Below are positions 7,491-13,878 of a DNA stretch of 18,558 nucleotides, in pieces. Within the stretch, counting starts at the first letter, position 1. Every line of letters begins with the position of its first letter. The notes below the pieces were generated by a model. That model was given only the letters and a program-made list of their open reading frames with translations, was not told the DNA's origin and searched no databases. Location of the stretch: assembly GCA_027484495.1 (NCBI GenBank), contig JAIXSW010000462.1, positions 1-18,558 of the forward strand, given 5' to 3'. A program made the position numbers and the translations under genes. The stretch comes from Gammaproteobacteria bacterium. GTDB taxonomy: Bacteria; Pseudomonadota; Gammaproteobacteria; Enterobacterales; Alteromonadaceae.

Positions 7491-9035
7491 ATGGCGAAGT
7501 CTGGCAAACCCCTGGTACTTTTGATTCTGGATGGATGGGGCTATCGCGAAGACCCGGCTGATAATGCCATTGCGCAGGCCAATACCCCGGTGATGGACCG
7601 GTTGTGGCGTGATTGTCCGCATAGCCTGATTTCAGGCTCAGGTCTGGACGTCGGTCTGCCTGACGGTCAGATGGGCAATTCTGAAGTCGGCCATGTCAAT
7701 TTAGGCTCAGGCCGGGTGGTATATCAGGAACTGACCCGCATCACCAAAGCCATCAGCGATGGCGATTTTTTCGAAAACCCGGTGTTAACCGCTGCCGTGC
7801 AAAAAGCGGTGCAAGCTGGTAAAGCCGTGCATTTAATGGGATTACTCTCGCCTGGTGGTGTGCACAGCCACGAAGACCATCTGATTGCGATGATCGAACT
7901 GGCCGCACGCCAGGGCGCTGACAAAATTTATCTGCATGCATTCCTCGATGGCCGCGACACGCCGCCACGCAGTGCAGAAGCATCATTATTACGCGTCGAG
8001 CAACGTTGCCGCGAACTGGGCAAAGGTCAGATCGCCAGTGTCATTGGCCGCTATTTTGCGATGGACCGTGACAAACGTTGGGACCGCGTCGAGCAAGCCT
8101 ATGATTTAATTGTCGATGGCGTGGCGGCTTACACGGCAACTGACGCAGTGTCAGCACTGCAGGCCGCTTACGAGCGTGGTGAAAATGACGAATTTGTCAA
8201 AGCCACAGCGATTGTCGGCGACGCTGGCCAACCGGTGCAGTTACAGGATGGCGATGCGCTGATTTTTATGAATTTCCGTGCCGATCGCGCCCGTCAGTTC
8301 AGCCGCACTTTCACTGAACCCACTTTTGACGCTTTTGCCCGCAAACGCGTGGTGCAGCTGAGCGCTTTTGTCCAGCTGACCGAATACGCCGCCGATATCC
8401 AGGCACCGGTCGCCTATCCGCCGGAAAGTCTGAACAATGTGCTGGGAGAATGGCTGGCAAAACACCAGAAAACCCAGCTGCGCATTTCCGAAACGGAAAA
8501 ATATGCCCATGTCACTTTCTTTTTCAGTGGCGGCCGTGAAGACGTCTTCCCGGGCGAAGAACGCATTTTAGTGCCATCACCGAATGTCGCCACATATGAC
8601 CTGCAGCCGGAGATGAACTCGACGCTGCTGACCGACAAACTGGTGGACGCGATTCACTCCGGTAAGTTTGACGTGATTATCTGCAATTATCCGAATGGCG
8701 ATATGGTTGGCCATACCGGCATTCTGTCTGCTGCCATCAAAGCGGTAGAAGCCGTTGACCACTGCATTGGCCGGGTGGTTGCCGCGCTGGAAAGCGTCGG
8801 TGGTGAATGTATCATCACTGCGGATCATGGCAATGCCGAGCAGATGGTCGACCACGAATCCGGTCAGGCCCATACCGCTCACACCTCAGATCCGGTGCCG
8901 CTGATTTATGTCGGCCGGCCGGCGGATGTGGTTAACGGCGGTATTCTTAGCGATATAGCGCCCACCATGCTGACGCTGCTTGGCATGCCGGTGCCGGCTG
9001 AAATGACCGGTAAAGTACTGTTCCACGTCCGGTGA
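7491..9035 (+). CDS. gpmI: 2,3-bisphosphoglycerate-independent phosphoglycerate mutase
   Basis: This 514-residue enzyme has the same length as E. coli GpmI. It interconverts 3- and 2-phosphoglycerate in glycolysis and gluconeogenesis, using two Mn(II) ions and a phosphoserine intermediate. Visible motifs are LILDGWG (metal ligand Asp14), GQMGNSEVGH with the catalytic Ser64, HAFLDGRDTPPRSA, GRYFAMDRDKRWDR, FMNFRADRARQ and, near the C terminus, NYPNGDMVGHTG and ITADHGNAEQM, which supply the second group of metal ligands. GGAG at 7481-7484 lies 6 bases before the ATG. The stop TGA (9033-9035) shares its last base with the envC ATG, so envC is probably translationally coupled. The order gpmI-envC-yibQ is the same as in E. 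coli. Confidence 0.98.
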   Translation: MAKSGKPLVLLILDGWGYREDPADNAIAQANTPVMDRLWRDCPHSLISGSGLDVGLPDGQMGNSEVGHVNLGSGRVVYQELTRITKAISDGDFFENPVLTAAVQKAVQAGKAVHLMGLLSPGGVHSHEDHLIAMIELAARQGADKIYLHAFLDGRDTPPRSAEASLLRVEQRCRELGKGQIASVIGRYFAMDRDKRWDRVEQAYDLIVDGVAAYTATDAVSALQAAYERGENDEFVKATAIVGDAGQPVQLQDGDALIFMNFRADRARQFSRTFTEPTFDAFARKRVVQLSAFVQLTEYAADIQAPVAYPPESLNNVLGEWLAKHQKTQLRISETEKYAHVTFFFSGGREDVFPGEERILVPSPNVATYDLQPEMNSTLLTDKLVDAIHSGKFDVIICNYPNGDMVGHTGILSAAIKAVEAVDHCIGRVVAALESVGGECIITADHGNAEQMVDHESGQAHTAHTSDPVPLIYVGRPADVVNGGILSDIAPTMLTLLGMPVPAEMTGKVLFHVR

Positions 9036-10192
9036 TGCGACTCAATCGCCAGCGGGCGCGATCGGTACCGATAAGCATTAGCCTGCTACTGAGCCTGTTG
9101 CTGAGTCTGTCAGCACAGGCCCAGCAATCCGACACAGCGAAAGCACGGCAGGAACTCAAATCGGTGCAGCAGGATATCGCGCACACCGAACAGCAACGCC
9201 GGCAGCAGCAACAACAGCTGCAGGACACAGAACAACAGCTGAAACAGGCAGATCTGCGCTTAGCCGAAGCGGCTGCTGCGGTCGCAGTGCAACAACAGCA
9301 GTTGCAGGCACTGGACGAAAAAATGGCTGAACTGGCGCTCCGGCAACAACAGCTGGAGCAGCAACGACAAACGCAGCAACAGTTGTTGGCGGCGCAGGTC
9401 AAAGCGGCTTATCAGGTCGGCGGGCATGACTACACCCAATTGCTGCTGAACCAGCAGGATGCGTTAAAACTGGAGCGTTTGCTGACCTATTATCAGTACT
9501 TCAATAACGCCCGCATTAAACAACTACAGGCGCTGAAACAAACGGTTAGTGAGCTGGAACAGTTGACCACAGTGCAGCAACAAACCCGGCATGAACAAAG
9601 TTTGCGACTGGATGAACTGACTTCGCAGCAACAGGATTTAGTCACAGCAAAAAATCAGCAACAACAAAGTGTGCTGAAACTCAGACAGCTGCTGGATGAA
9701 CAAAAACAGCAACTGGCGTACCTCAAGGGCAATGAAAAAAGCCTGCAAAGCACTATCACCAAGCTGAAGGCTGAAGCGGCCAATCGCAGACTGACGTATA
9801 AAGGCAAAAAACAAGGCCAGTTACCCTGGCCGGTGCAGGGGGCGTTAGCGCAGAAGTTTGGCGCCGCACAAGGCGGGCAGACCACGGCCAGCGGGATTTT
9901 GATCCAGGCCAGCAATGGCCAGCCGGTGCGCGCTGTCGCAGATGGCCAGGTGATTTATGCCGATTGGTTGCGCGGTTATGGTTGGGTCATTGTGCTGGAC
10001 CACGGCAACGGTCTGATGAGTTTATATGGCCATAACCAGAGTCTGCTGAAATCTCCGGGCGATGTCGTGCGCAGTGGCGACCATGTCGCGCTGGTTGGCC
10101 AGAGTGGTGGCCGCGATCGCAGTGGGCTCTATTTCGAAATCAGGCAAAAAGGTGCAGCGGTTGACCCGTTGCGCTGGTTGCGAAATCCGTAA
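9035..10192 (+). CDS. envC: Murein hydrolase activator EnvC
   Basis: This 385-residue periplasmic protein activates the cell-wall amidases AmiA/AmiB at the division septum and is controlled by FtsEX in E. coli. The signal peptide (about 1-29, cleavage after AQA) is followed by a long Gln-rich coiled coil (about 32-240) and a LytM/M23-type domain (about 263-382). The domain is degenerate as in all EnvC: the zinc-binding H-x-x-x-D site reads TTASGILI, and the H-x-H site reads LYFEIR. It should therefore bind and activate amidases rather than cut murein. It is somewhat shorter than the E. coli protein (419 aa). I chose ATG 9035, which overlaps the gpmI stop; an adjoining GTG at 9032 is also in frame. 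There is no clear Shine-Dalgarno site, which fits coupling. Its partners ftsE and ftsX are about 4 kb downstream. Confidence 0.93.
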   Translation: MRLNRQRARSVPISISLLLSLLLSLSAQAQQSDTAKARQELKSVQQDIAHTEQQRRQQQQQLQDTEQQLKQADLRLAEAAAAVAVQQQQLQALDEKMAELALRQQQLEQQRQTQQQLLAAQVKAAYQVGGHDYTQLLLNQQDALKLERLLTYYQYFNNARIKQLQALKQTVSELEQLTTVQQQTRHEQSLRLDELTSQQQDLVTAKNQQQQSVLKLRQLLDEQKQQLAYLKGNEKSLQSTITKLKAEAANRRLTYKGKKQGQLPWPVQGALAQKFGAAQGGQTTASGILIQASNGQPVRAVADGQVIYADWLRGYGWVIVLDHGNGLMSLYGHNQSLLKSPGDVVRSGDHVALVGQSGGRDRSGLYFEIRQKGAAVDPLRWLRNP

Positions 10193-10205
10193 CAACAGGC
10201 ATAAT

Positions 10206-10227
10206 GCCGGCCTGAAATTCAGCCGGC
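10206..10227 (+). other. Hairpin between envC and yibQ
   Basis: GCCGGC-c-TGAA is followed after one base by TTCA-GCCGGC, a 10-bp stem with one bulged C. An outer GGCA/TGCC pair (10198-10201 and 10232-10235) can extend it. No T-run follows, so a classical intrinsic terminator is unlikely; an RNA processing or stability element is possible. Confidence 0.5.
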
Positions 10228-10242
10228 GCTTTGCCAAGATCA

Positions 10243-11316
10243 GTGAATCAATCCAGCGTGCGTATTTTCCAGTCGTTATGTGTTCTCAGTTGTTTCTGGT
10301 TGTCGGTGCAGGCGCAATCGCTGCCACCGCAAGTGGCCATTATTATTGATGATATTGGTTATCAGAAAGTCGATCCGGACATTATCCGTCTGCCCTATGC
10401 ACTGACGGTCGCGGTAATGCCATTCACGCCAAATGGCACTGAAATGACGGCCTTAGCCAGTCAGCATGGCAAAGAAATCATGCTACACATGCCGATGGAA
10501 GCAGTAGCGCAGAACCATTTACTCGGCAAAGGTGCGCTGCGCCGTCCGATGAACAAGCAACAGGTGCAGCAAGCGTTGCATAAAGCGCTCGACAGCGTGC
10601 CGCAGGCCATTGGTATTAATAACCACATGGGTAGCCTCTACACGTCGCTGCCAGAACAAATGGATTGGGTCGTCGAGGTGGTTGCCGCACGCCGGTTGTA
10701 CTTTATCGATAGCAAAACCACTGGCAAAAGTGTGGTTCCCGCCATCACGCAAAAGCATGGGGTTAAAAGCCGCAGCCGTGACGTGTTCCTCGACAACGAT
10801 AAGTCTTACAAAGCGCTGGATCGCCAGTTTAATCAACTGATCCACCTGGCAAAACAACATGGTCATGCCGTGGCAATCGGCCACCCTTATCCGGAAACTT
10901 ACCGCTACCTGAAGAAAAATCTACCGCGGTTGGCACAACAAGGGATTAAAGTGGTACCGGCATCAGCCTTACTGGATTTACCGGCTGCGCCGGCACAGTT
11001 GATTGCCAGCAGTGTGAAAGTCGCGGCCCCTCAACCGGCGAAAGCGCAACCGGTTGCCGTAACGCCGCCAGCAGATACGGCAAGCATACCTGCAGTAGCG
11101 CCAGTGCCAGTTACGGAACCGACACAAATTTTGCTCAGCGACATCGTCGAGCCTGTGCCTGAGTTAATTCCGTGGCATCCACCTTATTTGCCGCATCTGC
11201 CGGGCTTTGATACGCCAGCGGCATTACCTGTGCCGGAACCTGTGTGGCGGCGCTTCTACCCGCAATCGGCAGAGATACCGGCCCCGGTCTCACCGCTGCC
11301 GTTATTGCTGCGCTAA
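10243..11316 (+). CDS. yibQ: Divergent polysaccharide deacetylase family protein, YibQ-like
   Basis: This protein of about 357 residues has a signal peptide (about 1-24, ending VQA) and a divergent polysaccharide-deacetylase domain (about 28-250). It matches E. coli YibQ and follows envC as in that species. Visible motifs are VAIIIDDIGY, EIMLHMPME, INNHMGS, LYFIDSKT and AIGHPYPET. These resemble the metal and substrate loops of carbohydrate esterases, but activity is not established for the family. A Pro/Ala-rich tail of about 100 residues (from about 255) follows the domain and makes the protein longer than E. coli YibQ (319 aa). The start is uncertain: GTG 10243 gives the best signal peptide, TTG 10231 and GTG 10258 are alternatives, and none has a strong ribosome site. 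The 3' end leads to the terminator at 11466-11499. Confidence 0.85.
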   Translation: MNQSSVRIFQSLCVLSCFWLSVQAQSLPPQVAIIIDDIGYQKVDPDIIRLPYALTVAVMPFTPNGTEMTALASQHGKEIMLHMPMEAVAQNHLLGKGALRRPMNKQQVQQALHKALDSVPQAIGINNHMGSLYTSLPEQMDWVVEVVAARRLYFIDSKTTGKSVVPAITQKHGVKSRSRDVFLDNDKSYKALDRQFNQLIHLAKQHGHAVAIGHPYPETYRYLKKNLPRLAQQGIKVVPASALLDLPAAPAQLIASSVKVAAPQPAKAQPVAVTPPADTASIPAVAPVPVTEPTQILLSDIVEPVPELIPWHPPYLPHLPGFDTPAALPVPEPVWRRFYPQSAEIPAPVSPLPLLLR

Positions 11317-11326
11317 ACAGTCATTA

Positions 11327-11465
11327 CATGGACATCGCCGAAAAGCTCTGGGTACCACGTACCTGCATTATGCCATTTGCTGAGCAAATGGCGTTCATCA
11401 GGCGAAACGCCAAACTGTTGGCGTTTCGAAAGCCCTGCTTCACCATACCGTCCTTCCATGGACAT
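11327..11465. repeat. Short repeats and three hairpins downstream of yibQ
   Basis: No coding signal is seen in 11317-11514. Three perfect inverted repeats stand in a row: GGTAC/GTACC (11351-11363, 3-base loop), a 10-bp arm GCCATTTGCT with its complement (11372-11392, 1-base centre) and an 11-bp arm CGAAACGCCAA with its complement (11403-11428, loop ACTG). In addition CATGGACAT occurs at 11327 and 11457, and AAGCTCTGG at 11343 and 11482, in the same order. This looks like a degraded duplication of the terminator region or a structured RNA. Confidence 0.6.
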
Positions 11466-11499
11466 AAAAAAATGCCAGAGCAAGCTCTGGCATTTTTTT
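11466..11499. terminator. Bidirectional intrinsic terminator of yibQ and rpoH
   Basis: A perfect 16-bp inverted repeat (11466-11481 with 11484-11499, loop AA) has a GC-rich core GCCAGAGC/GCTCTGGC flanked by seven As on one side and seven Ts on the other. It gives a hairpin plus U-run in both directions. It lies 150 bases after yibQ and 15 bases after the rpoH stop. Confidence 0.93.
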
Positions 11500-11514
11500 G
11501 TGGTGATGAAGAAC

Positions 11515-12369
11515 TCAGGCAACCATCGCCGCGTGTAACTTTTTCATCGCATTCTTTTCCAGCTGACGTACCCGCTCAGCCGATACCTGATAACGATCTG
11601 CCAGCTCCTGCAGCGTCAGTTTTTCATTATCCAGCCAACGCGCACGGATAATATCCTGACTGCGTTCATCCAGTGTGCGCACTGCGGCCTGTAAGCGTTC
11701 CAGGGCGGCACCTTCGCTTTGATCTTCTTCAAAGTTGTTCGCCAGATCAGAGTTTTTATCGTCAAGGAAAAACACCGGCGCGCTGAAGTTGTTGTCATCA
11801 TCATCGTCCTGCGCATCAAACGCCAGATCATGGTTGCTCATGCGCGCTTCCATTTCCCGCACTTCATATTCAGGCACACCTAAAGATGCAGCGACGTTTT
11901 TCACTTCATCGTGACTGAACCAACCCAGATTTTTCTTTGATTTACGCAGATTAAAAAACAGTTTGCGTTGTGCCTTGGTGGTCGCGACTTTAACGATCCG
12001 CCAGTTTTTCAGCACAAATTCATGAATTTCGGCTTTGATCCAGTGCACGGCAAAAGACACCAGCCGCACGCCAACAGAAGGGTCAAAACGTTTCACTGCT
12101 TTCATCAGGCCGATATTACCTTCCTGCACCAGATCGCCAATTGGCAGACCGTAACCTGAATAGCTGCGGGCGATGTGCACGACAAACCGTAAGTGCGACA
12201 TAATCAGCTGGCGGGCGGCATCAAGGTCACCGTGTTGCTGCAGACGTTCAGCCAGAGCGCGTTCCTCTTCAGCCGATAGCATCGATATAGTGCTGACAGC
12301 GTGAGTATAAGCTTCGAGGCTACCGCTACCGGCGACTGACAATGTCATCAATTGATTCGCTTTGGTCAT
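11515..12369 (-). CDS. rpoH: RNA polymerase heat-shock sigma factor RpoH (sigma-32)
   Basis: At 284 residues this equals E. coli RpoH in length and matches it closely. It directs RNA polymerase to chaperone and protease genes. Regions in order: 1.2 (LSAEEERALAERL), 2.1-2.4 (SHLRFVVHIARSYSGYGLP; QEGNIGLMKAVKRFDP; SFAVHWIKAEIHEFVL; NWRIVKVATTKAQ), the RpoH box QRKLFFNLR (134-142), region 3, an acidic linker with five Asp (188-192), and region 4 with the helix-turn-helix TLQELADRYQVSAERVRQLEKNA. The start at 12369 fits the family and has AGGAG 8 bases upstream; an in-frame ATG at 12405 abuts the CIRCE operator and lacks a ribosome site. In E. coli rpoH follows ftsX on the same strand; here an EAL-HDOD gene separates them, so rpoH needs its own promoter, see 12407-12443. 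Confidence 0.97.
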   Translation of the reverse strand: MTKANQLMTLSVAGSGSLEAYTHAVSTISMLSAEEERALAERLQQHGDLDAARQLIMSHLRFVVHIARSYSGYGLPIGDLVQEGNIGLMKAVKRFDPSVGVRLVSFAVHWIKAEIHEFVLKNWRIVKVATTKAQRKLFFNLRKSKKNLGWFSHDEVKNVAASLGVPEYEVREMEARMSNHDLAFDAQDDDDDNNFSAPVFFLDDKNSDLANNFEEDQSEGAALERLQAAVRTLDERSQDIIRARWLDNEKLTLQELADRYQVSAERVRQLEKNAMKKLHAAMVA

Positions 12370-12377
12370 GAACAAAC

Positions 12378-12382
12378 TCCTG
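12378..12382 (-). promoter_or_regulatory. Ribosome binding site fixing the rpoH start
   Basis: AGGAG on the minus strand lies 8 bases before the ATG at 12369, which gives a 284-residue RpoH. Confidence 0.8.
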
Positions 12383-12406
12383 TGGAGATCTGAAAGTGGA
12401 CTCATG

Positions 12407-12433
12407 TTAGCACTCTTTGACAGAGAGTGCTAA
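12407..12433. promoter_or_regulatory. CIRCE operator (HrcA binding site) upstream of rpoH
   Basis: The sequence TTAGCACTC, nine bases, GAGTGCTAA is an exact match to the CIRCE consensus, with both half-sites perfect and the canonical 9-base spacing. CIRCE is bound by the repressor HrcA, classically before groESL and hrcA-dnaK operons. Here its near edge is 37 bases before the rpoH ATG and it covers the -10 and probable transcription start of a sigma-E-type promoter. hrcA is not in this window, so its presence in the genome is an inference. Confidence 0.92.
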
Positions 12434-12443
12434 TGGCAGTTCC
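12416..12443 (-). promoter_or_regulatory. Sigma-E (RpoE)-type promoter for rpoH
   Basis: On the minus strand GGAACTG (12443-12437) and TCAAA (12420-12416) are separated by 16 bases, close to the RpoE consensus GGAACTT-N16-TCAAA. E. coli rpoH also has a sigma-E promoter. Transcription would start near 12409-12411 inside the CIRCE half-site, giving a leader of about 40 bases. Confidence 0.65.
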
Positions 12444-12544
12444 CGCGTTTTTAAGAACCGAATTGTATTAAAATGTGAATTTGAGAATATAACTTCATAA
12501 GACAAACGCCGATTTTCCGATATGCTCAAAGTACCTCATCAGCT

Positions 12545-12621
12545 GTCTGGTCCACTTTGAAACATCGGACGTTGGCAACCGCCAGACCTGAATACCGCTA
12601 TGCTTACGGCCGGTTTCGGCC
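12545..12621 (+). other. Structured leader of the EAL-HDOD gene
   Basis: GTCTGG (12545-12550) can pair with CCAGAC (12582-12587), enclosing about 31 bases. GGCCG/CGGCC (12608-12621, loop GTTT) forms a second small hairpin 8 bases before the AGGAG site. These may be leader structures in the mRNA; no known riboswitch core was recognised. Confidence 0.3.
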
Positions 12622-12640
12622 ATTGGTTCAGGAGTTGTAG

Positions 12641-13864
12641 ATGTATTGTTACCTGGCACGCCAGCCGATCTTAGATCAGCACAAAAACCTGTTTGGTTAT
12701 GAATTATTGTTCCGCGACGGCGTGCAAAACAGCTTTCCCAATATCAATGCGGATGAAGCCACGTCAAAACTCATCACCGAACATCACCTGCTGATGGGCG
12801 TGGAAAAAATTACCGGCGGCCATCAGGCCTTTATCAATTTCTCTGCCGACACCTTAATTCACCACTTTCCAACATCAATTGACCCTAAAAGCATGGTGAT
12901 TGAAGTGCTGGAAACAGTGCCGATCAGCATGGAGTTACTGACGGCCTGTCGTGAGCTGCACCGGATGGGCTATCAGCTGGCGTTGGATGATCACGACTTT
13001 GACCCGAAATGGGACATTTTCCTGCCTTATATCAGCTTTATCAAAGTCGACGTACGCCAGTTTAATATTCTGCAGATCAGTAAATATGTGTCGCGGGTCA
13101 AACATCACCCGGTCACCTTACTGGCCGAAAAAGTCGAAACGCAGGCTGAATTCGAAAAACTGCAACAACTGGGTTTTACCTTATTTCAGGGTTACTTCTT
13201 TGCCCGGCCAGAGATGCTGAAACACAAAAAAATCGCCAGCAGCAAACTGAATCTGTTGTTACTGATCGCTGAGTCCAGCGCCATCCGTCTTGATTTTGAA
13301 AAGCTGACGGCGATTGTTGAACGCGATCTGGGGTTGTCTTATAAGCTGCTGCGTTTTGTTAACAGCGCCAGCTTTGCCAGAGAACAGCCCATCGGCTCGC
13401 TGAAGCATGCCATGGTGTACATGGGCGAAGGGGAACTGAAGAAATTTATCGCGCTTTTGGCGCTGGCCAATCTGAAAGAAGATGGCCCGGATGAACTGTT
13501 ACATATGTCGATCGTCCGGGCGCGGTTTTGCGACCAGCTGGCCGCGATGATGGGCGACGCCGATAACCCGCCGGCCGCATTTTTAACTGGGCTGTTTTCT
13601 CTGGTTGATGCGTTACTGGAACAGCCGCTGCAGCTGCTGCTGGACGACTTACCGATCCTGCCGGAGATTAAAGCCGCCTTGCTGGAACATCAGGGCCGGT
13701 TGGGATTATATCTGTTGCTGACCAAGGCTTATGAAAATGGGGAGTGGGAACAGCAGCAGCAACTCACGCTGCAATTATTTGGCATGGCCCGGGATTTAAG
13801 CATGACTTATCTGGACGCGGTCAGCTGGGCACATGGACTGATGCAGGAAGCGGCGGCCGGCTGA
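12641..13864 (+). CDS. EAL-HDOD protein (putative c-di-GMP phosphodiesterase/signalling)
   Basis: This 407-residue cytosolic protein has an EAL domain (about 1-195) fused to an HDOD domain (about 200-400), the architecture of Vibrio cholerae CdgJ and Bacillus YuxH. The EAL motif reads ELL (Glu21). The other metal and catalytic positions appear present: Asn66 (INFS), Glu88, Asp116-Asp117 (LALDD), Lys135 (IKVD), Glu163 (AEKVET) and Gln183 (FQGYFF). Loop 6 differs from the usual DDFGTG, reading DDHDFDP, so activity is plausible but not certain. The HDOD part shows LGLSYKLLRFVNSASF and the SLKHAMVYMG helix region; these domains mediate signalling protein contacts. AGGAG (12630-12634) lies 6 bases before the ATG. 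It is divergent from rpoH and convergent with ftsX (14 bases between stops), an insertion relative to the E. coli ftsX-rpoH order. Confidence 0.9.
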   Translation: MYCYLARQPILDQHKNLFGYELLFRDGVQNSFPNINADEATSKLITEHHLLMGVEKITGGHQAFINFSADTLIHHFPTSIDPKSMVIEVLETVPISMELLTACRELHRMGYQLALDDHDFDPKWDIFLPYISFIKVDVRQFNILQISKYVSRVKHHPVTLLAEKVETQAEFEKLQQLGFTLFQGYFFARPEMLKHKKIASSKLNLLLLIAESSAIRLDFEKLTAIVERDLGLSYKLLRFVNSASFAREQPIGSLKHAMVYMGEGELKKFIALLALANLKEDGPDELLHMSIVRARFCDQLAAMMGDADNPPAAFLTGLFSLVDALLEQPLQLLLDDLPILPEIKAALLEHQGRLGLYLLLTKAYENGEWEQQQQLTLQLFGMARDLSMTYLDAVSWAHGLMQEAAAG

Positions 13865-13878
13865 TCAGTCGGTCTGGC

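Noticed and set aside
8947..9402. Cys/Ser-rich open frame opposite the envC coiled coil
   Set aside because: Its composition results from reading CAG/CAA-rich coiled-coil codons on the opposite strand.
12370..12405. Longer RpoH starting at ATG 12405
   Set aside because: There is no ribosome site, it would start at the operator edge, and the start at 12369 gives the normal 284-residue protein with AGGAG.
12417..12422. Perfect TTGACA on the plus strand inside the CIRCE spacer
   Set aside because: No -10-like hexamer occurs 16-18 bases downstream, so it is not a credible promoter for the EAL-HDOD gene.
12490..12515. Flagellar sigma-28-like promoter (TAAC, then GCCGATTT)
   Set aside because: Both elements are imperfect and the spacing is off; a chance match is likely.
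12541..12640. Possible c-di-GMP riboswitch before the EAL-HDOD gene
   Set aside because: The leader can form hairpins and contains GGAC, but the conserved riboswitch core with GCAAA and the paired GGCCTAA-type elements is not found.
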